Source of the DNA: Cavenderia fasciculata
Taxonomy: Eukaryota > Evosea > Eumycetozoa > Acytosteliales > Cavenderiaceae
Assembly (NCBI RefSeq): GCF_000203815.1
Contig: NW_004457708.1
Span: forward strand, 930,001 to 994,000
Direction: 5' to 3'
Length of the DNA: 64,000 bases
A program made the position numbers and the translations under genes. Under the pieces are notes generated by a model. It was not told the origin of the DNA. It saw nothing but the letters and a program-made list of their open reading frames with translations, and searched no databases. Every line of letters begins with the position of its first letter. The first letter of the stretch is position 1. This document shows, one piece after another, positions 10,120 through 22,784 of the stretch.

Positions 10120-12610
10120 TTATTCAATAGTATTATCATTTAAATATTTATAAAGTAAATCTATAGTTTCCCAATATCTTTCATGATCAATGGTATCCCT
10201 TTTTAACATTTGTTGAATTTCTTTGATTGGCATTAATTGGTTGTCTAAAACATAGTGAATCACATCGTAGTGGGGATACCTGCCTGGATATATTTTAAAA
10301 GCTTTCCATGTGCATTGTTGTTGTTGAGATCTAGTCTTGTGTAGATACTTTACAACCTCTAAATAGCCATTACAGGCAGCTCCATCAATTGCAGCGGTTG
10401 TAAATCCTTCTGTACGATTTTCATTTAAAAAATTGAACCATTTCCAAATTATTATTCAATGCAGCTGATTCCATTGCTTTAGATGTGCATCCTTCTGCTC
10501 GATTTAGATGTAGAAACTCTAACATTTCCATATTATTATTCCTTGCGGCTTGATCCATCGATTTGACTGAACATCGATCGGTTCTATTATAATGTAACCA
10601 CTTTATAAAAAATATAAAAGGAGTTAGTAAGTATATTTTGTGAGTTGGATATCATTTTCTAATTAAAAAATATAGGACATACTTGAACCAATTCAAAGTG
10701 ATTGTGAAATGATGCTACATCTATTGGTGACAATTCAGACCATATTTTTGATGTTGGAGCTCGTTCGTGAATCAATTGTACGATATCTAATCGACCTGAT
10801 TGAATTGCTTTTTTCAAAAATTTTGTTGTACATTTTAATTGTAGATTTTGAATAAGGAATGTTATCATCTCTATTGTTACCTGTTCATTATCCATGTTTA
10901 TATTTTCCATAGCTCTGTCTGAGCATCCTTCACTTCTATTATCATATAAAAACTAATTAATAAATAAATACATAAATTAATAAAATAAAATAAATTAATT
11001 GATAACTACATTGTTGATTAGAATGGCTGCAGTATCCATACCTTTACAATATCAAAATGACCATTTGAAATTGCCGAATCCATAGCATTTGAAGTGCACC
11101 CTTCCGTTCTATTTTGATGTAACCAAACAACCATGTCTAACCGTCCTGCTCGACATGCATTTTCCATTGCAAGGCGAGTGCACCCTTCTGAGCGATGGTT
11201 GTGAAGAAATTGTGTGATTTCCAAAGAAGAGGAATAATCCATAGCATCAGTTGTGCATCCTTCACTACGATTAAAATGTAACCACTTTACCAATTCCAAA
11301 TTGGAATGACCATCCATCGATGTAGCAGCATTATCCATAGCAGATGTGCTACATCCTTCACTACTATTCTCGTGTAACCACTCTACTACATCCAAATAAC
11401 CTCCAGCTGCTGCTGAATCAATGGCACTCTCTGTGCATCCTTCTGACAGATTCATCTCATGTAAAAACTATGGGTAAAACAGAGAAAGAAAGAAAGAGAG
11501 TTTGATATTTTAATAATAATATTATTATATCGTGATGATTATTATTGTGATTATATTACATACCTTGATAACATCTAAATGTCCATTCGATGCTGCTCTA
11601 TCTATAGCATCAGATGTATATGCTTTTTCAGTTCTGTGTTGATGCATATACTTTAAAACATCTAAATAACCATCTGACGCAACTATCTCCATTGTAAACT
11701 CATCACAAGTAGCTCTACGGTGATTTAGAGTCAACCATTCAAGTGTCGAAAGATGACCATTGATAGCAGCTGCACCAACAGCACCGTTTAAATTGATATC
11801 TGGGTACTTGGTCAATAACAATTCCAAAATGTCTCTATTTCCTACTCCTGCCACCTTTTCAGCTAGTTGTTTACGATGTGCCTTTGGTAGAAATTGAGGA
11901 TCAAAATCTGGTGACCACTCCAATAAATGCTCGAGTGTCGACAATGTTGAATTTGGATGACGACAATACTTGCTGATTGCAAACATTCTCCTTTTCTTTA
12001 ATATCTTGTCTTTATCAGTACACAGTGGTAGATAATGTTTGATAAAGTCCCATGGCATACCATACTTGCCTATCATTACAAGTTGAGGTATCTTTACAAT
12101 ATCTTTTCCTTTCTTTGCTTGAATGAAACCTTCTTCTTCCTCTACATAATCTTCATCATCATCTTGAAATACTTTGTAGTTGTCATCCTTTGTATCTCTC
12201 TTTAAATCAAACTCTTGTCTTGATATTTCAGTTATTTGATTGAATATTATTCTTTTAATATATGGTACTCTTAAAAGATTTATAATTGTTGTTGTTGTTG
12301 TTGTTGTTGTTGTTTGATTTTGTTGATTACAATCATCATGATCTCTCTTTCTCTTCTTTTTATCATTCTCTAATTCATCTTGTTCTTGTCTATTACTATT
12401 ACTACTATCTGATGATGAGTTATCAGTAGCAGCAACCAATTGAATGACCAGTTTATTACTGTCGATCAGATGATGAGAGACACCAAAGTAGTTTGCAATC
12501 GACGGTATACAATGATTGAACCCATGTAATCTAAACTCTTCAATCGATGTTGATTCAAATGTTCCACATATTTTACATTTGATGATGTTACCATCAACTG
12601 AGACATTCAT
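10120..12610 (-). CDS. Ankyrin-repeat protein with N-terminal zinc-finger-like motif (member B), frameshifted last exon
   Basis: Exons on the minus strand are 12610-11564, 11467-11042, 10952-10683 and 10600-10120. It alone in the family has an extra N-terminus with CKICGTFES ... FRLHGFNH (C-x2-C-x13-H-x3-H, zinc-finger-like), then a charged linker (EQDELENDKKKRKRDHDD), a Thr run and the usual head LLRVPYIKRIIFNQI, KGKDIVKIPQLVMIGKYGMP and FIKHYLP. The ankyrin units follow. In the last exon a run of six T (minus strand, about 10427-10432) shifts the frame and stops translation after QFFK. Dropping one T matches the paralogues and leaves an open frame through YLHKTRSQQ to the stop at 10120, so the shift is young or a sequencing error. 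It is tandem with member A. Confidence 0.8.
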
Positions 12611-12828
12611 AGTTGTTCATCTGATTATCTCCAACTATCTTCAAACATTCATCAACACCCCCGGTTCTCTCTTTTTGTAATAGTGCTACTTTTCATTTTT
12701 TTTAATTTATTTAATTAATTTTTGGTATGTATTCCCAACACACTCCAATGAGCTTACTTCTCAAAACATTATACAGATAGACTAGTAGGTGCGCTCAATG
12801 AATAGTTGTTATTAATAATTATTCAACA

Positions 12829-14160
12829 ATGGATTTCCTAGGTAGAGTGGTACGGGAAATAGATAAATTACAAATAGATGATCATGATGAGGAGAAGCCT
12901 TTTAATACAAATTCTTCAACATCAACTAGTAGTTCCTCTACTACTACTACGACTACAACTACTGATGTGTATGTTAATTATATATTTTTTATTAAAATCA
13001 CACTCTTTGACTAACTTAACCACCTGTTATATAGAACAACAACTTCAGAAGAATCAGGAGAAAAGAAGAAAAAGAAGAAAAAAAAGAAAAAGAAAAAAAA
13101 GAGTTCTTCTTCTTCCTTGGAACCAAAAAATTTAGAAGAAGATAGTTGTTATCCTTACAACTATGGTAATGTTATCGCTGTCTACATTGATATAAAGAAA
13201 CAATGGAATGAAGCTATATTGGGTAAATATTTAAAAGATGCTGGTTTTATTAGAGGTACAGAGGTATCTGATAGCAACAAGTCTACTCGTATGCAATTAC
13301 AAATGACTCAATTATATGTTGGATTTGCAAAAAAGATAGTTTCGGAAGCATCACATTTTATTGGTGGTCCTATTGCAACAAAACACCATGTCATTGCCAC
13401 TGGTGATGATACTGTCGACTTTGAAAATGCCTATTCTATGATTGGATCACAATTATTTGAAACAACGTATATTTATCTACCACCGTCCTACACTGTTATG
13501 GCAACTTTGTTCGTAGTGGCAGCATACTTATTGGGGTATCCAGGATATGCTAGTGGTCCTATCCCGAATATTGTCAAATATGCACTTGTCAGGATGAATA
13601 TGATCATTCCACGCAACAAATCAGAACTATGTACCAAGATTAAACACCTTTTTAATATATACTATGCTATACCAGATCAACATGGACTGGTTGAATGGGA
13701 CAAGTCAAAGTTGACACAATATCTCCAACACAACAGCATCAGACAATATAGTACAACTAGATACCCACCAAATTCACCCAACTTTCAATGTATCATGGCG
13801 ATATCTATATTGATCAAAGGCTTTATCATCAAGAATAACCCCACCATCTTTACAAATGAAAAAGATTTGGAATGGGGACTATCAGATGGTTCAGTTGAAG
13901 ATACACTAGACAGATTAGGTCGAATGTCTATTCCATTTTGGAAATCAAGAGAAAAGTGGGCAAACGACATGCGACTAAATGTTTTAGGTCTTACGATTAT
14001 AGCATTTCAAACTGGTGTTGTCAATTTCGTGTATCCACCCTTGATTGATGATTGTCTCAAACCAGAGATATTACGTAATTTAGAAAGTAAAAGGTTCCAA
14101 TTAGATGGTAATATTCCAACTGCATTTCAAAATATTACTAATCTTGCAAGTCAAGTTTAA
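12829..14160 (+). CDS. Orphan 421-residue protein with basic N-terminus
   Basis: Exons are 12829-12968 and 13035-14160. The intron starts GTATGTT and ends TATATAG and splits a Val codon (GT/A). The N-terminus is MDFLGRVVREIDKLQIDDHD, then Ser/Thr runs, then an unbroken Lys run (about eleven residues) and a Ser run. The remaining 370 residues are globular with ordinary composition: YNYGNVIAVYIDIKKQWNEA, ATGDDTVDFENAYSMIGSQL, YTVMATLFVVAAYLLGYPGY, KYALVRMNMIIPRNKSELC and YPPNSPNFQCIMAISILIKG. I recognise no family. The hydrophobic segment is interrupted and does not look like a clear membrane anchor. It sits between two ankyrin genes on the other strand, with 218 bp to one and 78 bp to the other. 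The intact frame and regular codon use suggest a working gene. Confidence 0.7.
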
Positions 14161-14237
14161 AGAAATAAAATAAAATAAAAAGAAAGATAATATATTTTTA
14201 ATAATTAATAGTACTATTTATTTTATTTATTTATTAG

Positions 14238-16449
14238 TTAAATTAAATGAATTAATATATTATCATAATAATGATTAATTAAATCAATGATTTCATAGTA
14301 CTTTTCATTTTCACTACAAAGACAAAATACTGATTGTGCATTGGTTTGGATGAGTTGGAGTGGTATTAATTTGTTGGATAGAATATAATGAACCACATCG
14401 TAATCGGGGTATCTGCGATGATGTGGAATTTGCAAAGCTAAAAGTGTACATTGTTGTTGATTCATGGTCGTGTGGAGATACTTGACGACATCCAAGTGTG
14501 AACCAGCGGCTGCCCAATCCATGGCAAGGGACGTGCATCCCTCTGTACGATTTTTATATAAAAATTCTAACATTTGCATATTCCCATACGATGCAGCGTT
14601 GTCCATCGCACTCGTTGAGCATTCACATTTATCCGATCGATTAAAATGTAGAAATTCCAACATTTCCAAATTATTACTCATTGCAGCTGAATCCATTGCA
14701 TAATGACTACTATTCTCATCATTTCTATTATAATGTAACCACTAAATAATTATAATTAAGTAAATGTATAAATAAATATAAATGAATGAATTATTAAATA
14801 CAACGACTAACATAACATACTTTAACAATTTCAAAAAGATTATTATCAGCGGCCAAATCGATTGGTGAAATTTCTTTCCAAATTTTTGATGTTGGATAAT
14901 GTTGATGAAGATATTGTACGATATCTAATCGATTTGCTTGAATTGCATAGATCAAATAAAAAGATGTGCACTCTACATTTAAATTTTCATTAACAAATGT
15001 TAAAATCTCCAATGTCTCTTCTGGTGTCTTATACAGTGCAATATCATCAAATGCTCTTGAAAATAACCCTTCTGTTCTATTCTGATATAAAAACTAAATA
15101 AATAAATAATTAATTAATTAATTAATTTGGTTTGTTTCCAATTCAATATATTATAAATATATATTGCTATCAATAAATAAATACCTTTATAATATCAAAA
15201 TGACCATATTTAATTGCTTCTTGCATGGCTTTATATGTACACCCTTCCGTTCTATTATAATGTAACCATTCAACCATGTCTAATCGTCCTCTTGCCGCCG
15301 CATTATCCATGGCTTTGTGAGTGCACCCTTCTGAGCGATTATTATGTAGGAATTGAGTTATTTCCAAAGAAGCTGAATTGTCCATAGCTTCAGTTGTGCA
15401 TCCTTCAGTGCGATGGTCATGAAGGAACTTTAAAATTTTGAAATGGCCATTTCGAGCAGCATTATCCATAGCAGTAGTACTACACCCCTCGCTTCTATTA
15501 AAGTGTAACCACTCTACAATATCATAGTCTCCTTTATACGATGCAAATATCATAGCATGAGTTGAACATCCTTCTGTACGATTAAAATGTAAAAACTATA
15601 ATAGCAAGATAAAGAGTTAAAGATTATGATGATCTGTATTGTATTGTATTGTCCTTATTGCAATTGTGATGATTTATCTATCTTACATACTTTAATTATA
15701 TCTAAATGACCATTCGATGCGGCATCATTCATAGCATTAAGAGTACATCCTTCACTACGATTCTCGTGTAAAAACTATCAAAAGAGAGAGAGAGAGAGAG
15801 AAAGAGAGAAAAGTTAGATAGATGAATGACACATTTGTTGTTATTTTTGATTACATACCTTGATTACATCTAGATGTCCATTCTTTGCAACAACATCCAT
15901 TGTATATACATTACAACTAGCGTTGTTTATCAGTTCAAGTGTCGAAAGATGACCATTAACAGCAGCTGCATCAACAGCACCATTTGGATTGATTTCAGGA
16001 TACCTTGTAATAAGTAGTTCCATTATATCTCTATGGCCTGCACCTGCCACCTTTTCAGCTAGTTCTTGACAATATTTCTCTTCTCTATTTTGAGGATCAT
16101 AATCTGGTGACCATTCCAATAGATGATTGAGTGTATCCAATGTTGCATTGGGATGTGAACAATACTTGCTAATGATATATAATCTTCTTTTAAACAATAC
16201 TTTATCCTTTTCAGGTAGATAATGTTTGATAAAGTCCCATGGCATACCATATTGACTGATCATACCAAGATGAGGCAATTTGATGATATCTCTTCCTTTC
16301 TTTGCATATTTAAGATTCTCATCATATTGATCATCATATGATTTCGATTGTATCAGTGTAAAACTATTGAATACAACATGTCTGATATAAGGTACACCAA
16401 TAATCGTTTGAAATGTTATTCTATTCTTGTTATTCTTGATTTCTACCAT
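14238..16449 (-). CDS. Ankyrin-repeat protein, exon-cassette family (member D)
   Basis: Predicted 620 residues. Exons on the minus strand are 16449-15859, 15774-15691, 15595-15185, 15093-14821 and 14741-14238, all phase 0. The second exon is exactly 84 nt and codes a single ankyrin unit (FLHENRSEGCTLNAMNDAAS...). The head is FQTIIGVPYIRHVVFNSF, KGRDIIKLPHLGMISQYGMP, FIKHYLPEKDKVLFKRR and CSHPNATLDTLNHLLEWSPD, closest to member A. The last exon ends with YYEIIDLINHYYDNI, again like A. It is probably a duplicate of A: the third and fifth exons match A exons 2 and 4 in order and near length (411 and 504 nt against 411 and 513). The gene starts head-to-head with the SAM/NTPase gene, 281 bp apart. 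Confidence 0.85.
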
Positions 16450-16729
16450 TTCTTGATTTGATACAAAAAATAAAAAATAACATAACAACTCGGAATCAAA
16501 GCACGCAAAACAAGTTCAAGAAAACTAAATTAAATTGTTTTATATATATTTTGATTTATTTATTTATTTATTTGATTATTTTAATTATTTATTAAATTAC
16601 TCTTATAAAAAAAAAAAAAAAAAAGTGGTGTCAGAGTGTTTCAAACAAAGAATTTCAATACCAACAACAACAACATTAAAGGAGAACCCATGTTTTCTAT
16701 TATCTTACGACATCTCTTTTAATCATAAC

Positions 16730-19700
16730 ATGTATAATGCTTTGTCAATAACAGAAATTGCATCACAAAGCGATTTCAAACGATGGTCAGCAAAACAAGT
16801 AAAAGAATGGGCTACAAAAGAAGCTCAAGTAAGAGAAGAATATGCCCAGATGCTTCTTGATAATGATGTGGATGGAGAGAGTATAGCAGCGTTTACAGAG
16901 GCTGATTTTGGTAAATGTGGCATAGTCGTCGCACCTGCAAAGAAGCTCTATCTGGCTGCTCAACAACTTTTAATTAAACAACAACAACAACAACAACTAC
17001 AACAATCGCTATCGCATCAACACAGCAGCAGCAGTAGAGGTAAGTAATGATACATCTGTCTTCTATTTAACCACTCATATTCGTCTTGTTCGCACATGAT
17101 TGTCATACGTCAGATTCCCTCCACTACCACCACCCATCATTCTTCTCGTTTCTCTCGTTTAGTCACTCTGTGTTGTGGTTCAAGTCATCTATTAATCACA
17201 CCCATCAACCCTAATATTAAAGTCATGTCTTATGATCATCGCGCTCACCCATCTTCCAATGATTTTATTAATATTTAAAATAAATTTTTTTGTTTAATAA
17301 TAATAATAATGTTTTTTTATAATTATATATTTTTTTCTTGGAGTTTGATGATAAGAAGCACTCATACCAGTCAGCAGTTCACTGTGTATTCTTTCTGATA
17401 CATTTTATTTGTTCTTTTTTTTGCCATTTATTATTCACATATTTCATATTTATCTATTCATCAGTTATCCATAAGAGAAATCATCTTCACCATCGTCGCC
17501 ATCTTGTCAATATTCATTCACTCAATCTCTTGTTCATTTCACCGTGAACCTTTTTATTCTTTGTAGTTTATATTCCCTTATCTTATTTGCAACTTACTTA
17601 CTATAATATTATATCAAACAAATATTCAAGAAATGGATAATGGCTGGAGAGAAAAGGGTATGTTTTTTGTTCTAGTTCCTTGACCTGAAAAAATTAATGA
17701 CCCTCTGTTTCTATTCTATTCTATTCTATTCTATTCTATTCTATTCTATTCTATTCTATTCTATTCTATTCTATTCTATTTAGACCCAAAGGAATGGGAT
17801 TTTACAGACATCGATTCTTGGATAGGATATTTCAAGTCACAACGCAGACTAAAACCAGGAGCAATCTTTGATTTTGATTCCAACACCAAATCTTTACCCA
17901 AAGGAGAGTCTCTTGTAAAGTGGCCATGTGATTTGTTCAAGGAATACTCGCCTACCTACGGTAGTGAACTATTTGTTAGTTTAAACAGTTTCAAAAGGGA
18001 CCCCACCCCTTCTCCCCTACAAGGTAACCAGTCACAATCACTATTGCACTATCTTTCATACCATTTCTTCTCTACTGTCATCCCTCACCAATTTTTTTCA
18101 TTTGTAATTCTCTCCCTTTTGAAACCTTACATTTCTTCATTGCCAATGTTGCAATCACTATCATTGCTCCTCTTTTTACACCATTTCTTTTGATTATCTT
18201 TTTGTTTTCATTACCAATCAATGCACCACCCATCTCTTTCCTTTTAACCACTTGCTTGTCGAACCAACCAAACACTAAACATTTGTCATTTTGTTTGTTC
18301 ATCTTTATATCATTAACCTTTTGTTAATTGATATCCTTGATCGAAATCAAATACCATTGCCCATTCACCAAGCAACGTGACCACTCTTTATCACTCAACC
18401 TTTTATTTTTAAGACCCATCTCTTTTTCCATCTTATCCACTCCTTTTGTCAAACATACCTAATTGCTACATCAATCAATCACCATCATTCAAATCTAGTC
18501 ATTTTGTTTTGTTTGTTCTCATATTACAGGCCCTTCACTTATCTCATTGTTGTTGGTCAATCCATCACCATTCCAAATATTATATCAACCAATCACCATT
18601 AATATCACTGGACACTCAAAACCTCTACCTTTTGTTAGTTTGGTTCACTCACCTATCCGGTTAACGACACTTCCTTTATCCATCAGATAATTAAAAATCC
18701 CTATCATTGCACCTCTATTTATACCATTTCATTTTTATTATCTTTTGTTTTCAATGCACCAATCATCCTCTTTCCTTTTAACCACTTGCTTCATTGTTGT
18801 GCAACCAAGCACTAAACATATGTAATTTAGTTTTGCTTGTTCATCTTTACATATCATTGACCTCTTGTGTTCATTCATATTTATAATCCTTTGGTCCAAA
18901 TCAAATACCATTGTTCATTCACCAAGCTACATCATTTTGTTTTCAAGCACAATAATAAGCCAGTTTTAACCATTTTTTTTTTAATAGCAAATTTTAATTT
19001 ATTAAAAACAATCAACTCAACAAGATACTCTTCATCTGAAATCAACTACGTAAAACCATCAATTATAGTCGATCGAGGACGAGAAACAACAGAGTTATCT
19101 GTCAACTGCATCAAGGCAATGATCATCCCTACATTCCCAAGTGCAAACACCAATAACACTACGCTGCCTACTACCTTGTCTGCACAGATGTGGGGATCTG
19201 GAAAATCGTTCCTTGGTTACAATTTTATTCAATTACTGAATGAAAATCATTTTGATGGTGCTCTCTTCAAAGAGCTTGTTGCACAGGACGATTTTTTGCC
19301 AAAGGTTGGTGATCCAAAACTGAAAGATACCTTGGTAAGATTAAAGTCGTTGAAAACGGTCTCGGTCGACCTGATGCCGTTTAGAGGTAGAATGATCACA
19401 TCGTCAGAAGATTGGGTCACCACAATCATCACGTTACTGTATCGCGTCGTTTTATCCACTTTCAAGCAGTCTTTTGACAAATCCAAGCTTGTTACCTCTG
19501 TCAACGAACTCTTTGAATTGGCACCCCAAATCAATTCGTGTTTTGTTCATATCGATGAAATCGACATGACAATCGAGAATGAACAAAACGATATCGAGGC
19601 TGCCAGAAAACTCTACGCAATTTGGGAAAAAGTATCACATCCTTTGGTTCAGAGTTCTATTCCTGTTTATTTAACTGGTAGATCACCTATTCTTTTTTCT

Positions 19701-21400
19701 ATTAATCATGGAGCCTATCATAAACATAATATCATATCTCCCCCGAAAGCTAGCGCTTCCCTACTTCTATTGGATATGTTCAAGAAGAATGACATTAAAG
19801 ATATGCTCCTTGGTCATGGTAATGAATCCCTAGGGACATGCTCAAATATTGATTCCTATTCAGAATCTATCTACAAGGTATATATATATCCAACGAAAAC
19901 AACTTTTATTTATAAAAATGTATTAACAACTTTGGTTTTTAGTTGACATTAGGAGTGCCACGTCTAGTTGAGGGTGTAGTGAATTATCTATTGACTCGAG
20001 ATTTAAATCTACCTATTAATGAACAAAAACTAAGAGATCATCTGCGATCTGATTCTATCTATTCCAACGAGCTCAACCCAACCTACTCGTGGTCTCCGGA
20101 AATGAAGCTTCTTTATTTAGAACTTTGCAGGGCATCAATATTTAAGGTAAGTTAGACCTATAACATAAATCTTTTAAATACTTTTTGACACTTTAATTTA
20201 AGATCCCATTTAGCTTGGATTTGGCAATCGATACGGAGATGTGGCACATTCCAGTAGAGATGAAGTATAAACGATTCAACTATGCAAAGTTCTTTCAGCT
20301 ATTCAATGTTTATTTGGAACAATATCCATTCAACCGCCGAATGGCAATCGTCTTGATCCCTCCACTCACTCTATCTGAAATTGTAGAAAATGCTCGCGAA
20401 AACCGTTTGGATAGTATCCTAAAAGTTGGCTTGCAACTTCAACAGTATATGGATATTAATTCATATGGCATTCGACAAACTGGCATCCCTTTTGAAGATT
20501 GTGTTGAATCAATTATTTACACAAGAACCAATCTGGGAATCGAAGCTATGTCAATGGATTGGTTTAACAGAGGAATTAAAAAGGAGGAACCTTCTCAACA
20601 AACCACAACTGGATCTGTTGCCCAACTATTCCTCTTTTTATCTGTAAGTATCTATTACACCTACAATCAATCATTATTACAATTTAATTTAATTCATTAA
20701 TCATTTATCTCTCTCTCTCTCTCTCTCCTCTCTCTCTTTTGTAGGATTCTTGGGTTGGCAGTACAATTTGGAATCCTTCCTCTCACATTTCAACCACTCC
20801 ATCAATCAAACATTTCCCCAAAATAGTAAACTCACTCAAATCTGTGAACTGGGAAGGGATAAAGTTGGGTTTGGTCACCAATAGAACAGATGGAATTGAA
20901 CTTGTGCATTGCGACGCTGAAAACTTTGGTGTTCTCTGGTCAATGGCCGCTCCTTTCACCACGTATCGTTCATTATCAAAGTCGGGCAGTTCGGATCTAT
21001 TCACAAAGATCAATGACAAGCTTGGTATCGCTTGGATTGTAAAAGATTACAAGAACTCGCTACCATCGAATCAAGTTGAAAAAGAAATCAATCTTTTGAA
21101 AAACCTACCATTCTCAATCAGATTTGTTGCTGTTATGATTTCCTTGTCCCCTCCAAAAGGGGACACGAGCTAGTAGGTTATAATATTATTCTTTAATCTA
21201 ATTTTAATACTAATATCTTTTTAAAAACTAGTTTGGGTAAAAAGACAAAGGATATTTTGAGTATTGATGGTGAACACATAGCTGACCTTTACGAAGTTAC
21301 TTTTAATATCCAGATGGTCGTTTTAACCGTCGCAGGACTAGAATATTTCTTCTCAAAAGAGAATTATGACTTTTTAAAACGTTCTAAAATTTTTGAATAA
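16730..21400 (+). CDS. SAM-domain plus CRN/RHS-type P-loop NTPase protein
   Basis: Eight exons: 16730-17039, 17631-17657, 17784-18023, 18988-19877, 19943-20146, 20203-20643, 20745-21172 and 21232-21400. Phases agree at every junction and give 902 residues; the gene looks whole. Domain order: a SAM-like domain (about residues 10-75: FKRWSAKQVKEWATKEAQVR ... DGESIAAFTEADFGKCGI), a Gln/His run, and an exon with EWDFTDIDSWIGYFKSQRRL. Then VDRGRETTELSVNCIKAMII leads into Walker A MWGSGKSFLG (about residue 260) and Walker B SCFVHIDEIDM (about residue 380), then YLTGRSP. The last 300 residues have no assigned domain. The RGRE block before a GSGKS loop and the large IDEID NTPase resemble the Crinkler/RHS class, in which such NTPases precede a nuclease-like domain; that link is inference from family knowledge. 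Intron 3 is unusually long (964 bp). Confidence 0.75.
17711..17780 (+). repeat. CTATT pentanucleotide array in intron 2
   Basis: Fourteen perfect tandem copies of CTATT make up more than half of the 126-bp intron between the second and third exons of the SAM/NTPase gene. They double as its polypyrimidine tract, running straight into the TTTAG acceptor at 17783. Confidence 0.95.
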
Positions 21401-21601
21401 AAGTTGATTATATAGTATCGCCATTGATCTCTCGTCCTTTTCATATCTTCTCTTTAGTTTCTCTTCTTTTTCTTCAAGCATCCTCTTTTCTAATTGATCC
21501 AATCTATCACTTTCTTGATTATATATATAGAGTAATTTATTATATTAATTCAAGCAAATCAAGTAAATCAAGCAAAACAAACAGAACAGCAACAACAAAT
21601 A

Positions 21602-21694
21602 ATGGTTGATCAAATTTTACCAAATGATTTAATAGAAATGGTCCCAAGAAACAATCTAACAGCTTTAAAAAGAGATTTTTGGATGTTTGAGTGA
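21602..21694 (+). other. 30-residue open frame after the NTPase gene
   Basis: A short ATG-started frame (MVDQILPNDLIEMVPRNNLT...) preceded by a CA/AAC-rich leader typical of dictyostelid starts. LPNDLIEMV recalls the start of F-box-like motifs. It ends in a stop two bases before the opposite-strand relic. It may be the first exon remnant of a lost gene. No continuation was found. Confidence 0.25.
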
Positions 21695-21695
21695 A

Positions 21696-22395
21696 TTAAT
21701 AATAATTTTTATTTGATTGATTTGTCAAATTATAATAGATAAAAAACCACCAAATACAAACGCTTAAACAACAAGCCAATGGAAGATCTAAACGTTTGTA
21801 TATATAGGGTCTTCTTGCATTAATATAGATCTTGTGGTAGAGTGGAGAAGGGAATCTATAATCTTTACCATGAATGAGTATTCCCTTCTTGACTAGACTT
21901 GTGGCTGCATCTTTGTAAAGGACTGCAGTGGACTGGTTCAGAGTCAATGATCTATTCTCTGAAATATAGTCCAAAATTTCCTTGGCGGTAAACTTGTCTA
22001 CACCAACTTTACCTTGACGACATCCAACTGGTTTCTCTCTGCAGCAATTGCCATGATATCGTCATCCCAAATATCAGAGTATGGAAATCCTTTGTTGAGA
22101 TATTGAATGACATCTAATCTACCTTTTAATGCAGCAACCCTGAGACCCTCTGATGTACACACGATTTCAACATTATCACCAAGATACATTATAACTCTAT
22201 TGATGAGTTATCAGTAGCAGCAACCAATTGAATGACCAGTTTATTACTGTCGATCAGATGATGAGAGACTCCAAAGTAGTTTGCAATCGACGGTATTGAT
22301 CCCATGTAATCTAAACTCTTCAATCGATGTTGATTCAAATCTTCCACATACTTTACATTTGATATTAACTGTAAGATTCATAGTTGTAGATCTGA
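21696..22395 (-). pseudogene. Relic of a zinc-finger/ankyrin gene (member-B type)
   Basis: Minus-strand remnant in three parts. Positions 22200-22395 repeat the N-terminal zinc-finger region of member B (12415-12620) with about 90 percent identity by eye (CTAAACTCTTCAATCGATGT, GATCAGATGATGAGAGAC), but a short deletion alters the frame after RLHG. Positions 22000-22195 code an ankyrin-like unit (EGLRVAALKGRLDVIQYLNK, DDIMAIAAERNQLDVVK). Positions 21720-21990, in another frame, code VDKFTAKEILDYISENRSLT and KGILIHGKDYRFPSPLY, unlike the family. The middle of the gene (head, most repeats) is missing, so it is a chimeric deletion product and not a gene. Confidence 0.65.
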
Positions 22396-22784
22396 GATTA
22401 AGAGATAATTTCAGCAATCAGGTTAGGGTTATATCAAACAACGGATTTTTAATTGCTTTTAAAAATACAAAAAAAGATAATAATATGATCCAATTTATTT
22501 GTTGTTATTTTTTCTTTTGTAGTTGTTGTTATTGTAATCTCTTTATCATCTGCAAGAATACATAAATTTTACATATTTAATATCGACCATCACTTTTGGA
22601 AAATAATAATATTAGTATTTATTTTGAAGTGATAAAAAAAATTTAATAATACTATTTATTTTTTGAATATAAAGGTATTCTTTTTTATTAGTAACTAATG
22701 TTCCTAGAAATAAAATTTAATATTAAAATATTTTATTTATTATAATAATTTTTACTATTACTTTATAGATTTTATTTATTTTTA
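22396..22784. other. AT-rich spacer
   Basis: About 390 bp of A/T-rich sequence between the relic and the 3' end of the FNIP-like gene. Nothing recognisable was seen beyond homopolymers and short open frames. Confidence 0.5.
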
